Shown: positions 32,948-41,060 of the stretch, in pieces | How the letters are laid out: every line of letters begins with the position of its first letter | Numbering within the stretch: position 1 is the stretch's first letter | Source: Roseomonas sp. E05 | GTDB taxonomy: Bacteria; Pseudomonadota; Alphaproteobacteria; Acetobacterales; Acetobacteraceae | Assembly: GCF_030063475.1 (NCBI RefSeq) | Contig: NZ_JASIRT010000031.1 | Coordinates: 1-55,890, forward strand | DNA: 55,890 nt | Reading direction: 5' to 3' | The notes under the pieces: generated by a model | Databases searched by the model: none | What the model was told of the DNA's origin: nothing | Seen by the model: the letters and a program-made list of their open reading frames with translations, nothing else | Position numbers and translations under genes: made by a program

Positions 32948-35005
32948 ATGGACGGATCCATCGCAGCCGCCCCGGGGCAGGCCGAGCAGCCCGTGCTGGA
33001 CGTGCAGGACCTGCACACCGTCTTCATGACCGATGACGGTCCGGTGCATGCGGTGGACGGCGTTTCCTTCCGCGTCGGGCCGGGCGAGACGCTCGGCATC
33101 GTCGGCGAGAGCGGCTCGGGCAAGAGCGTCACCGCGCTGTCGCTGATGCGGCTGCTGGAGGAGCCGGCGCGCATTGTCGGTGGCAGCATCCGGTTCCAGG
33201 GCCGCGACGTGCTGGCCATGTCCCGCACCGAGTTGTCCGACTGGCGCGGCGACCGCGCGGCGATGGTGTTCCAGGATCCGATGACCGGCCTGAACCCGGT
33301 GCTGCGCATCCTGCGCCAGGTGACGGAGCACATCGTCTCGCATGGCCGGATGAAGCCGGCGGCGGCGCGGCGGCGCGGCATCGAGCTGCTGCGCCGCATG
33401 GGCGTGGCCACCCCGGAGCGCGCCGCCGGCGCCTTTCCGCACGAATTCTCCGGCGGCATGCGGCAGCGGGTGATGATGGCGATCGGCGTCGCCAACGACC
33501 CTGTGCTGCTGATCGCCGACGAGCCGACCACCGCGCTCGACGTCACCATCCAGGCGCAGATCCTCGACCTGCTGCGCGGGCTGAACCAGGAGTTCGGCAC
33601 CGCCATCGTGCTGATCAGCCACGATCTCGGCGTGATCGGCACGGTCTGCCGCCGCGTCGCGGTGATGTATGCCGGCGAGGTGGTGGAGGAGGCGGCGACG
33701 GAAGCGGTGCTGGCCGATCCGCGCCATCCCTATTCCTGGGCGCTGGTCAATGCCGTGCCGCGCCTCGACGCGCCCGTCGGGGCGCGGCTGACCAGCATCG
33801 AGGGCACGCCGCCCGATGCGCTGAACCCGCCGCCGGGCTGCCGCTTCGAGCCGCGCTGCCCCTTCCGCATCAGCCGCTGCGCGCAGGAGCATCCCCCCCT
33901 GCTGGAGGTGGCGCCCGGCCGCCGCGCCCGCTGCTGGGTCACCGCCGATGGCCGCGCCCTGCCGCGCCCCACCGTGCCGGCGGCCGCCGCCGCCGAGCCG
34001 CCGCGCATGGCCGAGGCGCCGCTGCTGGAGGCGCATGGTGTGGAGAAGCACTTCCCCCTGCCGCGCCGCGCCTGGTTCGCGCCGCGCGGCGCGGTGCATG
34101 CGGTGAACGGCGTGGACATCGCGCTGCACCGGCGGGAGAGCCTCGGCGTCGTCGGTGAGAGCGGCTGCGGCAAGTCCACCCTGGCGCGGCTGCTGACGCG
34201 GCTGCACGAGCCCACCGGTGGCCGCGTCACCTTCGAGGGGCGCGACATCACCCGGGCCTCGGCGGCCGAGATGCGGCCGTTGCGGCCGCGGCTGCAAATG
34301 GTCTTCCAGGACCCCTATGCCTCGCTGAACCCGCGCATGACGGTGGGCGACGCCCTGGCTGAGCCGCTGCGGGCGCATGGCCGCGTGGCATCGCGCCGGG
34401 CGGCCGCGGAGCGGGTGGCGGAGCTGCTTGCCACCGTCGGGCTCAAGCCGGCCTTCGCCAGCCGCTTCCCGCACGAGTTCTCCGGCGGCCAGCGGCAGCG
34501 CATTTCCATCGCCCGCGCCCTGGCGCTCGATCCTGCCGTGGTGGTGGCGGACGAGCCCGTCTCGGCGCTCGACGTGAACGTCCAGGCGCAGGTGCTGAAC
34601 CTGATGCTGGACCTGCGCGAGCGGCTCGGTCTCTCTTACCTGTTCATCGCGCATGACCTGGCGGTCGTGCGCGCCTTCTGCGACCGCGTGGCGGTCATGT
34701 ATCTCGGCCGCATCGTCGAGGAAGGGCCGGCCGACGAGGTGCTGTCGCGGCCGCTGCACCCCTACACGGTGGCGCTGACCAGCGCGATCCCCGACCCCGG
34801 CCGGCAGCGCGTGGTGCTGGGTGGCGAGCCGCCCTCCACGCTGCGCCTGCCCACCGGCTGCGCCTTCCGTGCACGCTGCCCCGTGGCGCGCGCCGAATGC
34901 GAGGCGACGCCGCCGCTGGCCGATCTCGGCGCCGGCCGCCGCGTCGCCTGCCATTTCCCCGGGGCCTTCGCGCCCCGCACCACAGCGAGACTGGAGACCG
35001 TGTGA
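32948..35005 (+). CDS. Fused two-domain ABC ATPase (DppD-DppF in one polypeptide)
   Basis: One 685-residue chain carries both transporter ATPases. The first half has GESGSGKSV (53-61), signature [27 protein letters not shown] and Cys motif CRFEPRCPFRISRC. After a Pro/Ala-rich link (TVPAAAAAEPP) the second has GESGCGKST, FSGGQRQRISIARAL, VVVADEPVSALD and CAFRARCPVARAEC. In the operon at 2042-11043 these domains are separate genes. The fusion is intact with no frameshift. ATG follows AGGAGA; the stop shares a base with the CoA-transferase start. Confidence 0.95.
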   Translation: MDGSIAAAPGQAEQPVLDVQDLHTVFMTDDGPVHAVDGVSFRVGPGETLGIVGESGSGKSVTALSLMRLLEEPARIVGGSIRFQGRDVLAMSRTELSDWRGDRAAMVFQDPMTGLNPVLRILRQVTEHIVSHGRMKPAAARRRGIELLRRMGVATPERAAGAFPHEFSGGMRQRVMMAIGVANDPVLLIADEPTTALDVTIQAQILDLLRGLNQEFGTAIVLISHDLGVIGTVCRRVAVMYAGEVVEEAATEAVLADPRHPYSWALVNAVPRLDAPVGARLTSIEGTPPDALNPPPGCRFEPRCPFRISRCAQEHPPLLEVAPGRRARCWVTADGRALPRPTVPAAAAAEPPRMAEAPLLEAHGVEKHFPLPRRAWFAPRGAVHAVNGVDIALHRRESLGVVGESGCGKSTLARLLTRLHEPTGGRVTFEGRDITRASAAEMRPLRPRLQMVFQDPYASLNPRMTVGDALAEPLRAHGRVASRRAAAERVAELLATVGLKPAFASRFPHEFSGGQRQRISIARALALDPAVVVADEPVSALDVNVQAQVLNLMLDLRERLGLSYLFIAHDLAVVRAFCDRVAVMYLGRIVEEGPADEVLSRPLHPYTVALTSAIPDPGRQRVVLGGEPPSTLRLPTGCAFRARCPVARAECEATPPLADLGAGRRVACHFPGAFAPRTTARLETV

Positions 35006-36558
35006 TGAGGCGCATGCGCGCAGCGGAAGCCGCCCGGCTGGTTCAGGACGGCGACACGCTGCTGATCGGCGGGTCCGGCGGCGGCCATGCGGTGCCCGAC
35101 GCGCTGCTGGCCGCGATCGGCGAGCGGTTCCGCGCGAGCGGCGCGCCGCGCGGCATCACCGCCCTGCATCCGGTCGGTCTCGGCGACGGCAAGACGCGCG
35201 GCGCCGGGCATCTGGCGCAGGACGGGCTGCTGAAGCGCGTCGTATCCGGCACCTTCGTCAACAGCCCCGGCATCGCGCGGCTGGCGCTGGACGAGAAGAT
35301 CGAGGCCTATACCCTGCCGCAGGGCTCGCTCTCCCAGCTCATGCGCGAAATGGCAGCGGGCCGCCCCGGGCTGCTCACCCGCATCGGTCTGCACAGCTTC
35401 GTCGATCCGCGCCTCGGCGGCGGCCGGCAGAGCCGCTGCGCGACGGAGGACCTGGTCGAGCTGGTTGAGTTCCGCGGCGAGGAATATCTGTTCTATCGTC
35501 CCTTCAAGGTCGATGTCGCGCTGGTGCGCGGCTCGGCCGCCGACGAGGACGGCAACATCTCCATGGAGCATGAGGCCGTCACGCTGGAGATGCTGAGCAT
35601 CGCCCAGGCGGCGCGGCGCTCCGGCGGGCTGGTGATCGCGCAGGTCAAGACCATCGTGCCGCGCGGCGCGCTGCACCCGAAGATGGTCAAGGTGCCCGGC
35701 ATCCTGGTGGACGCGCTGGTGCATGTGCCGGACCAGTGGCAGACCTACGAGACGCAGGACAGCCCGGCCTATTCCGGCCACCTGCGTGTGCCGTTGGAGG
35801 AGATCCCGCGCCTGCCAGCCGGCCCGCGCCGTGTGGTCGCCCGCCGCGGCGCGATGGAATTGTTCGAAGGCGCCATCTGCAACCTGGGTTCCGGCATTTC
35901 CACCGGCATCGCCAACGTGGCGGCGGAGGAGGGGGTGCTGCGCCGCGTCTGCCTGACCAACGAGCAGGGCAATATCGGCGGCGCCCCGGCCAGCGGCGGC
36001 GATGCCGGCGCCGCCCGCTCGCCCGACGCGCAGGTGGACCAGCCCTACCAGTTCGACTTCTACGATGGCGGCGGGCTCGATCTCGCCTTCCTCTCCTTCG
36101 CCGAGTTCGACGCCGAGGGCAATGTCAACGTCTCGCGCTTCGGCGGCCGCATCGTCGGGCCGGGCGGCTTCGTCAACATCAGCCAGGGCGCCCAGGCGGT
36201 GATCTTCGGCGGCACGCTGACCGCCAGTGGCGCGCCCAAGGCGGTGCGTCAGGTGGAGCAGGTCACCTTCTCCGGCCGCTTCGCCCGCGAGCGCGGCCAG
36301 CCCGTGCTCTACGTCACCGAGCGCGCCGTCTTCCGCCTCGGCGATGCGGGGCCGGAGCTGATCGAGATCGCGCCGGGGCTGGACCTGGAGCGCGACGTGC
36401 TCGGCGTCATGGGCTTCCGCCCGCGCGTCTCGCCTGAGCTGCGGGAGATGGAGGCCGCACTCTTCGAGGATGGCCCGATGGGACTGGCCGGCCGCCTGCC
36501 GGGCCGGCGGCAGCGTCCGGCGCTGACCCGTCTCGTCGAACTGCAGGCGGCGGAGTAG
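35005..36558 (+). CDS. Class I CoA-transferase (fused alpha-beta, YdiF/propionate CoA-transferase type)
   Basis: A 517-residue enzyme moving CoA between carboxylic acids. The N-terminal half holds TLLIGGSGGGHAVPDALLAAIG; the C-terminal half holds CNLGSGISTGIANVAAEEG and the active-site loop TNEQGNIGGAPASGG, where Glu320 would carry the CoA thioester. Acyl acceptor specificity is unknown. The gene is coupled by TGATG to the importer ATPase, arguing that the imported compound, or an acid made from it, is activated with CoA on entry. Confidence 0.92.
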   Translation: MRRMRAAEAARLVQDGDTLLIGGSGGGHAVPDALLAAIGERFRASGAPRGITALHPVGLGDGKTRGAGHLAQDGLLKRVVSGTFVNSPGIARLALDEKIEAYTLPQGSLSQLMREMAAGRPGLLTRIGLHSFVDPRLGGGRQSRCATEDLVELVEFRGEEYLFYRPFKVDVALVRGSAADEDGNISMEHEAVTLEMLSIAQAARRSGGLVIAQVKTIVPRGALHPKMVKVPGILVDALVHVPDQWQTYETQDSPAYSGHLRVPLEEIPRLPAGPRRVVARRGAMELFEGAICNLGSGISTGIANVAAEEGVLRRVCLTNEQGNIGGAPASGGDAGAARSPDAQVDQPYQFDFYDGGGLDLAFLSFAEFDAEGNVNVSRFGGRIVGPGGFVNISQGAQAVIFGGTLTASGAPKAVRQVEQVTFSGRFARERGQPVLYVTERAVFRLGDAGPELIEIAPGLDLERDVLGVMGFRPRVSPELREMEAALFEDGPMGLAGRLPGRRQRPALTRLVELQAAE

Positions 36559-36562
36559 GGCG

Positions 36563-37000
36563 ATGGACAGCGTCACCCGCCTCGCCGCCGGCGACCAGGT
36601 GGAGTTCCACCGCGCCATTTCCGCTGAGGACATCCGCGCCTTCGCCGAACTCAGTGGCGACCACGACCCCGTGCATGTGGACGAGGATTTCGCCCGCACC
36701 ACGGCTTTCGGCCGTTGCATCGCGCATGGCGCGCATGTCATGGCGCTGGTTTCCGCCGCTTCCTCGCTGATGTCACGCCGCGCGGTGGAGCGTGGCTGCG
36801 CCGGCACGCCGGTCTCGGCCGGCTATGACCGCATCCGCTTCACCCACCCGGTCTTCGCGGGCGATGCGCTGACCGCGCGCTACACTGTTGAGGCGCTGGA
36901 GGAAGTCCCCGGCCGCACCCGCTCCCGCTTCGAGGTGGTGAACCAGGAGGGCCGGCTCTGCGTCACCGGCACGCATATCCTGCGCTGGGTCGAGGGCTGA
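36563..37000 (+). CDS. MaoC-type (R)-enoyl-CoA hydratase, second copy
   Basis: A 145-residue hot-dog protein with the classic SGDHDPVHVDEDFARTT motif (Asp33, His38) and CIAHGAHVMALVSA. It is only distantly similar to the MaoC protein at 26089, so the pathway seems to use two hydrations. Starts 4 nt after the CoA-transferase stop. Confidence 0.91.
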   Translation: MDSVTRLAAGDQVEFHRAISAEDIRAFAELSGDHDPVHVDEDFARTTAFGRCIAHGAHVMALVSAASSLMSRRAVERGCAGTPVSAGYDRIRFTHPVFAGDALTARYTVEALEEVPGRTRSRFEVVNQEGRLCVTGTHILRWVEG

Positions 37001-37014
37001 GGGAGAGCACGACG

Positions 37015-38181
37015 ATGGCCGAGATTCGTTTGCCAGTTGCCGGCGGCCGCCTGCAGCCCTACCGCCTGCAGGGCCGCGCCCTTCCGGCGCCCGTGCCCGG
37101 CGCACGCTTCAACCGCATCGCCTATTCGGCGGCGCATGTGGTGGCCGACCCCTTCGCGGAGACCTCGCCGCATGCCGGCGCGGTCATCGACTGGGACCGC
37201 ACCATCGCCTACCGCCGCCATCTCGCCGGCCTCGGGCTCGGCATCGCCGAGGCGATGGACACGGCGCAGCGCGGCATGGGGCTGGACTGGCCCGCCGCGC
37301 GCGCGCTGATCACCCGCAGCCTGCGCGAGACACGCGACATTCCCGGCATCCGCATCGCCTCCGGCTGCGGCACCGACCAGCTCGACCCGCGCGACGCGCG
37401 CGGCACCGACGACGTCTTGCGCGCCTATATGGAGCAGCTGGAGGCCATCCAGGCGCAGGGCGGCCGGCTCATCATGATGGCCAGCCGCGCCCTGGCGCGT
37501 GTCGCCCGCTCGCCGGAGGACTACCGCGCGGTCTATCGCCGCGTGCTGGGTGCGGCGGAGGCGCCGGTCATCCTGCACTGGCTCGGCGACATGTTCGACC
37601 CCGCCCTGTCGGGCTACTGGGGCTATGAGGATTTCGACGGCGCGCTGCGCACCTGCCTGGAGATCATCGAGGAGAACCGCGGCCGCATCGACGGCATCAA
37701 GATCTCGCTGCTGGACGACGAGAAGGAGGTGCGGATGCGCCGTCTGCTGCCGGCCGGCGTGCGGATGTACACCGGCGATGACTTCAACTACCCCGCGCTG
37801 ATCGCCGGCGACGCGGAGGGCCATTCCGACGCGCTGCTCGGCATTTTCGACGCCATCGCGCCTGCCGCCTCCCTGGCGCTCGCGGCGCTGGCGGAGGGCG
37901 ACACCGCGCGCTTCCACGCCGTCCTGGAGCCGACCGTGCCGCTCTCGCGCCGGATCTTCGGCGCACCCACGCAGTTCTACAAGACGGGCGTGGTCTTCCT
38001 CGCTTACCTGAACGGCCACCAGGACCATTTCATCATGGTCGGCGGCCAGCAATCCATGCGCCCGCTGGCCTATTTCGCCGACATCTTCCGCATGGCCGAT
38101 GCCGCCGGCCTGCTGCGCGACCCGGAGATGGCGGCGGCACGGATGCGGCGCCTGCTGGCGCTCTACGGCATCGAGGGCTGA
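37015..38181 (+). CDS. DUF993 family, dihydrodipicolinate synthase-like protein
   Basis: A 388-residue protein of the DUF993 group, distantly related to class I (Schiff-base) aldolases. Its IDGIKISLLDDEKE segment (near residue 226) offers a Lys at the position expected for imine formation. Other conserved-looking parts are ASGCGTDQLDP, EAPVILHWLGDMFDPAL and QFYKTGVVFLAYLNGHQDHFIMVGG. No reaction is established for the family; retro-aldol or hydro-lyase action on a keto sugar or keto acid is inferred from fold and neighbours. Confidence 0.82.
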   Translation: MAEIRLPVAGGRLQPYRLQGRALPAPVPGARFNRIAYSAAHVVADPFAETSPHAGAVIDWDRTIAYRRHLAGLGLGIAEAMDTAQRGMGLDWPAARALITRSLRETRDIPGIRIASGCGTDQLDPRDARGTDDVLRAYMEQLEAIQAQGGRLIMMASRALARVARSPEDYRAVYRRVLGAAEAPVILHWLGDMFDPALSGYWGYEDFDGALRTCLEIIEENRGRIDGIKISLLDDEKEVRMRRLLPAGVRMYTGDDFNYPALIAGDAEGHSDALLGIFDAIAPAASLALAALAEGDTARFHAVLEPTVPLSRRIFGAPTQFYKTGVVFLAYLNGHQDHFIMVGGQQSMRPLAYFADIFRMADAAGLLRDPEMAAARMRRLLALYGIEG

Positions 38182-38185
38182 ACCC

Positions 38186-39037
38186 GTGCGGGACCTCGCG
38201 GGCCGGCCGGATCTCTGCGCCATCAACACCGCCACCCTCGGCCACTCGGCGCCGATCGGCGCGGTGATCGAGGCGGTGGCACGGCAGGGCTTCGGCGGCA
38301 TCGCCCCCTGGCGGCGCGACCTGGAGGGGCAGGACGTCGCCGCCGTGGCGCGGCAGATCCGCGACGCCGGCCTCGCCGTTACCGGCTATTGCCGCAGCAG
38401 CGCCTTTCCCGCCGCCACGCCGGAGGCCGCCCGCGCGGCCGTGGAGGAGAACTGCTGCGCCCTGCGCGACGCCGCCACCCTCGGTGCCCGCTGCTTCGTG
38501 CTGGTGGCCGGCGGCCTGCCGCCCGGCTCGCGCGACCTCGCGGCGGCTCGGCGGCAGTTGCGGGACGGCGTCGGCGCGCTGCTGGAGGAGGCGCGGCAAC
38601 TCGGCGTCACCCTGGCGCTGGAGCCGCTGCACCCCGTCTATGCCGCCGACCGCTCCTGCCTCTGCACGCTGGGCGAGGCGCTCGACCTCTGCGACGCGCT
38701 GGACCCGGAGGCGCGCGGCGGCCTCGGCGTCGCGGCCGACGTCTACCACCTCTGGTGGGACGCCGCCCTGCCGCGCGAGCTGCAACGCGCGGCGCAGCGC
38801 CGCCGCATCGCCGCCTTCCATGTCTGCGACTGGCTGGTGCCGACGCGCGACGTGCTGCTCGACCGCGGCATGATGGGCGACGGTGTCATCGACATCCCCG
38901 CCATCCGCGCCGCCGTCGAGGCGGCGGGCTATGGCGGGCTGGTGGAGGTCGAGATCTTCTCGGCGCAGGACTGGTGGCGGCGGCCGATGGAGGAAACCCT
39001 CGCGGTCTGCGCCGAGCGGCTGGGGAGCGTCTGCTGA
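38186..39037 (+). CDS. Sugar phosphate isomerase/epimerase-like TIM barrel
   Basis: A 283-residue xylose isomerase-like barrel. Putative metal ligands are Glu in LALEPLHPVY, Asp in VAADVYHLWWD, His in AFHVCDW and Glu in VEVEIFS. It starts at GTG, 9 nt after GAGGG, and lies 4 nt downstream of the DUF993 gene, so the two likely act in sequence. Proteins of this fold isomerise or epimerise keto sugars and, in some bacteria, cleave oxidised glycosides with Gfo/Idh partners. Confidence 0.87.
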   Translation: MRDLAGRPDLCAINTATLGHSAPIGAVIEAVARQGFGGIAPWRRDLEGQDVAAVARQIRDAGLAVTGYCRSSAFPAATPEAARAAVEENCCALRDAATLGARCFVLVAGGLPPGSRDLAAARRQLRDGVGALLEEARQLGVTLALEPLHPVYAADRSCLCTLGEALDLCDALDPEARGGLGVAADVYHLWWDAALPRELQRAAQRRRIAAFHVCDWLVPTRDVLLDRGMMGDGVIDIPAIRAAVEAAGYGGLVEVEIFSAQDWWRRPMEETLAVCAERLGSVC

Positions 39038-39056
39038 GGCGGGGAAGGGGGCGCGT

Positions 39057-39254
39057 TCAGCGCACCTTCCGTCGCCGCTTCTTCTTCGCGCCCGGCCCCG
39101 GCGGCGCCCAGAGTTCCATCATCTGGCGCGTCGCCGCGGCCTGCTGTCGCCCGGCCTCGGCGGTCCAGAAGCTCCGGGCGGTGCCCGCCCAGGCATTGGC
39201 CCCGCTCAGCCACAGGCTCATCAGCGGGTTCTTCCTCGCCCAGGGATTGCCCAT
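39057..39254 (-). CDS. Small basic-tailed protein of unknown function (65 residues)
   Basis: A 65-residue reading frame with the pattern N-P-L-M-S-L-W-L-S-G-A-N near residues 9-20, a Gln/Ala helix (AEAGRQQAAATRQMM) and a basic tail ending KKKRRRKVR. It is short, but GAGGG lies 4 nt before the ATG and its amphipathic helix plus basic tail does not look like a random shadow. Similar short proteins occur in other proteobacteria by recollection; function unknown. It follows the SDR gene by 122 nt on the same strand. Confidence 0.6.
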   Translation of the reverse strand: MGNPWARKNPLMSLWLSGANAWAGTARSFWTAEAGRQQAAATRQMMELWAPPGPGAKKKRRRKVR

Positions 39255-39376
39255 CGAACCCTCAACGGCTGCGCGGCGGCGGGATCGCCGCCGGCATGGC
39301 GAAAAAGGCTGCCGGAGAGGAATGGTTGCGGGCGGCGGCGGGGGATTGCGCGCCCGCCGCCCGGCCGGAGCGCGCC

Positions 39377-40123
39377 TCAGGTGCCGCCGGTGACGGCCAG
39401 CACCTGGCCGGTGATCCAGGAGGTCTCGTCCGAGGCCAGGAAGAGCACGGCATTGGCGATATCCGCCGGCTCGCCCAGCCGCCGCATCGGGATGCGGCCC
39501 AGCATGGCCTGCTGCCCCTCGGCGCCGTAGGAGGCCCATTGCCGCTCATAATCCGGGCTGGTGCGCAGGAAGCCCGGCGCCACGGCATTCACCGTGATGC
39601 CGTAGGGTCCCAGCTCGTCCGAAATCTGTCGGACGAAGCCGATCTGTGCCGTCTTGGCCGTGCCATAGGCATGGATGCCGGTCAGGCTGACCCCCAGCCC
39701 CGAGCGGCTGGAGATGATCACGATGCGCCCGGCGCGGCGCTGCTTCATCCCCGGCGCCACCGCGCGGCAGGCATGGAAGGCGCCGCGCAGGTTGACGTCC
39801 ATGATGGCGTCCCAGTCGGCGTCGGTGATCTCCTCCAGCGGCTTGCGTCCCTGGCCCATCACCCCGCCGGCGACATGCACCAGCACATCCACCGGCTCCA
39901 CCGCCTTCACCACCGCCTCGACCGCCGCGCCGTCGGTGACATCGAGCAGCTTCGCCTCGATGGTGCCGCCGACCTCGCGCGCCATCTGTTCCAGCGGCCC
40001 GGCCAGCACGTCGGTGGCCACCACCCGCGCGCCGCTGGCGGCGAAGCCCTCGACGATGCCCCGCCCGATGCCGCGCGCCGCGCCGGTGACGAGGACGGTC
40101 CGTCCCGCGAATTCGAACTTCAT
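39377..40123 (-). CDS. Short-chain dehydrogenase/reductase
   Basis: A 248-residue Rossmann enzyme: TGAARGIG (13-20), VAGG in place of NNAG (85-88), Ser139, Tyr153 and Lys157 as the catalytic set (SSRSG, YGTAK), and closing SWITGQVLAVTGGT. ATG at 40123 is 4 nt after the deacetylase stop; an upstream ATG inside that gene is less likely. Probably cotranscribed MHS transporter - deacetylase - SDR, forming a small uptake and oxidation unit. Confidence 0.92.
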   Translation of the reverse strand: MKFEFAGRTVLVTGAARGIGRGIVEGFAASGARVVATDVLAGPLEQMAREVGGTIEAKLLDVTDGAAVEAVVKAVEPVDVLVHVAGGVMGQGRKPLEEITDADWDAIMDVNLRGAFHACRAVAPGMKQRRAGRIVIISSRSGLGVSLTGIHAYGTAKTAQIGFVRQISDELGPYGITVNAVAPGFLRTSPDYERQWASYGAEGQQAMLGRIPMRRLGEPADIANAVLFLASDETSWITGQVLAVTGGT

Positions 40124-40127
40124 CGTC

Positions 40128-41042
40128 TCAGGCCGCATTGTCGCGCGCATAGGCGGCGACCTCGGCATGGGTGGCGAACCAGACGTCGCCCTTGGCCTTG
40201 GCGTGCGCGATCAGCTCCTCCAGGATCCAGATGCGCGAGCGGTAGCCGATGATGTGCGGATGGCAGGTGAGCTGGAAGATGCCGCCCTCCGCATGGGCCG
40301 CATCGAACTCGCGGCGGAAGATGTTCAGCACATCCTCCGGCGGCGTGTAGGGCCGCAGCGACTGGAAGCGGTGCATCATGAAGTACACCGCGTCGTCGCG
40401 CACCCATTCGACGGGCAGCTCGACGATGCCGGTCGGCTCGCCCTCCATCTCCAGCTCGTAGCAGTCCTCGTCGGCCATCAGCGAGGAGTCGTAGAGCAGG
40501 CCGAGTTCGCGCTCGATGCGCAGCGTGTTCGGGCTGAAGTCCCAGGAGGGCGTGCGCAGCCCGACCGGCCGCAGGCCGGTGATCTTCTCCAGCGCGTCGG
40601 TGGCGCGGAACATCAGGTCGCGCTCGGTCTCGTAGGGCAGCACCGAGTTCAGCTCATGGATCCAGCCATGGATGCCGATCTCATGCCCGGCGGCCACCAG
40701 CCCGCGCTGCTCGTCCGGATAGGTGAGGGCGGCGACGGCGGGGACGTAGAAGGTGGCGCGGATGCCGTGCCGGTCCAGCAGCTTCGCGATGCGCGGCACG
40801 CCGACGCGGTTGCCGTACTGCCCCCAGGCCATGCGGCCGATCGACTTGCCGCCCTCGCGCAGCTCGTTGGTCTCGTGGTCGCTGTCGAAGGAGAGGGCGA
40901 CGGCGCAGCGCGCGCCGCCCGGCCACTGGCGCGGCCGCAGCGGCCTTCCGGCGCGCACCTGCCGGATCAGCCCCTGCCAGTGCGGGTCCGGCCACTGCCA
41001 GGGTTCCATCCGGGAGAAGTCGCTGGGGTTGTCCTGGGTCAT
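40128..41042 (-). CDS. Polysaccharide deacetylase-like (CE4/PuuE-type) hydrolase
   Basis: A 304-residue NodB-homology protein. Metal and catalytic residues visible are Asp53 and Asp55 in SFDSDHE and His125 and His129 in HGWIH; LRTPSWDFSPNT and HPHIIGYRSR complete the barrel motifs. No signal peptide, and the length and FDSDHE opening resemble the cytoplasmic PuuE/allantoinase-like branch, which hydrolyses small cyclic or linear amides. Located between a transporter and an SDR gene, so a small imported amide is a likelier substrate than a polysaccharide. Confidence 0.88.
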   Translation of the reverse strand: MTQDNPSDFSRMEPWQWPDPHWQGLIRQVRAGRPLRPRQWPGGARCAVALSFDSDHETNELREGGKSIGRMAWGQYGNRVGVPRIAKLLDRHGIRATFYVPAVAALTYPDEQRGLVAAGHEIGIHGWIHELNSVLPYETERDLMFRATDALEKITGLRPVGLRTPSWDFSPNTLRIERELGLLYDSSLMADEDCYELEMEGEPTGIVELPVEWVRDDAVYFMMHRFQSLRPYTPPEDVLNIFRREFDAAHAEGGIFQLTCHPHIIGYRSRIWILEELIAHAKAKGDVWFATHAEVAAYARDNAA

Positions 41043-41060
41043 GGCCGGGGTCCTTTCAGG

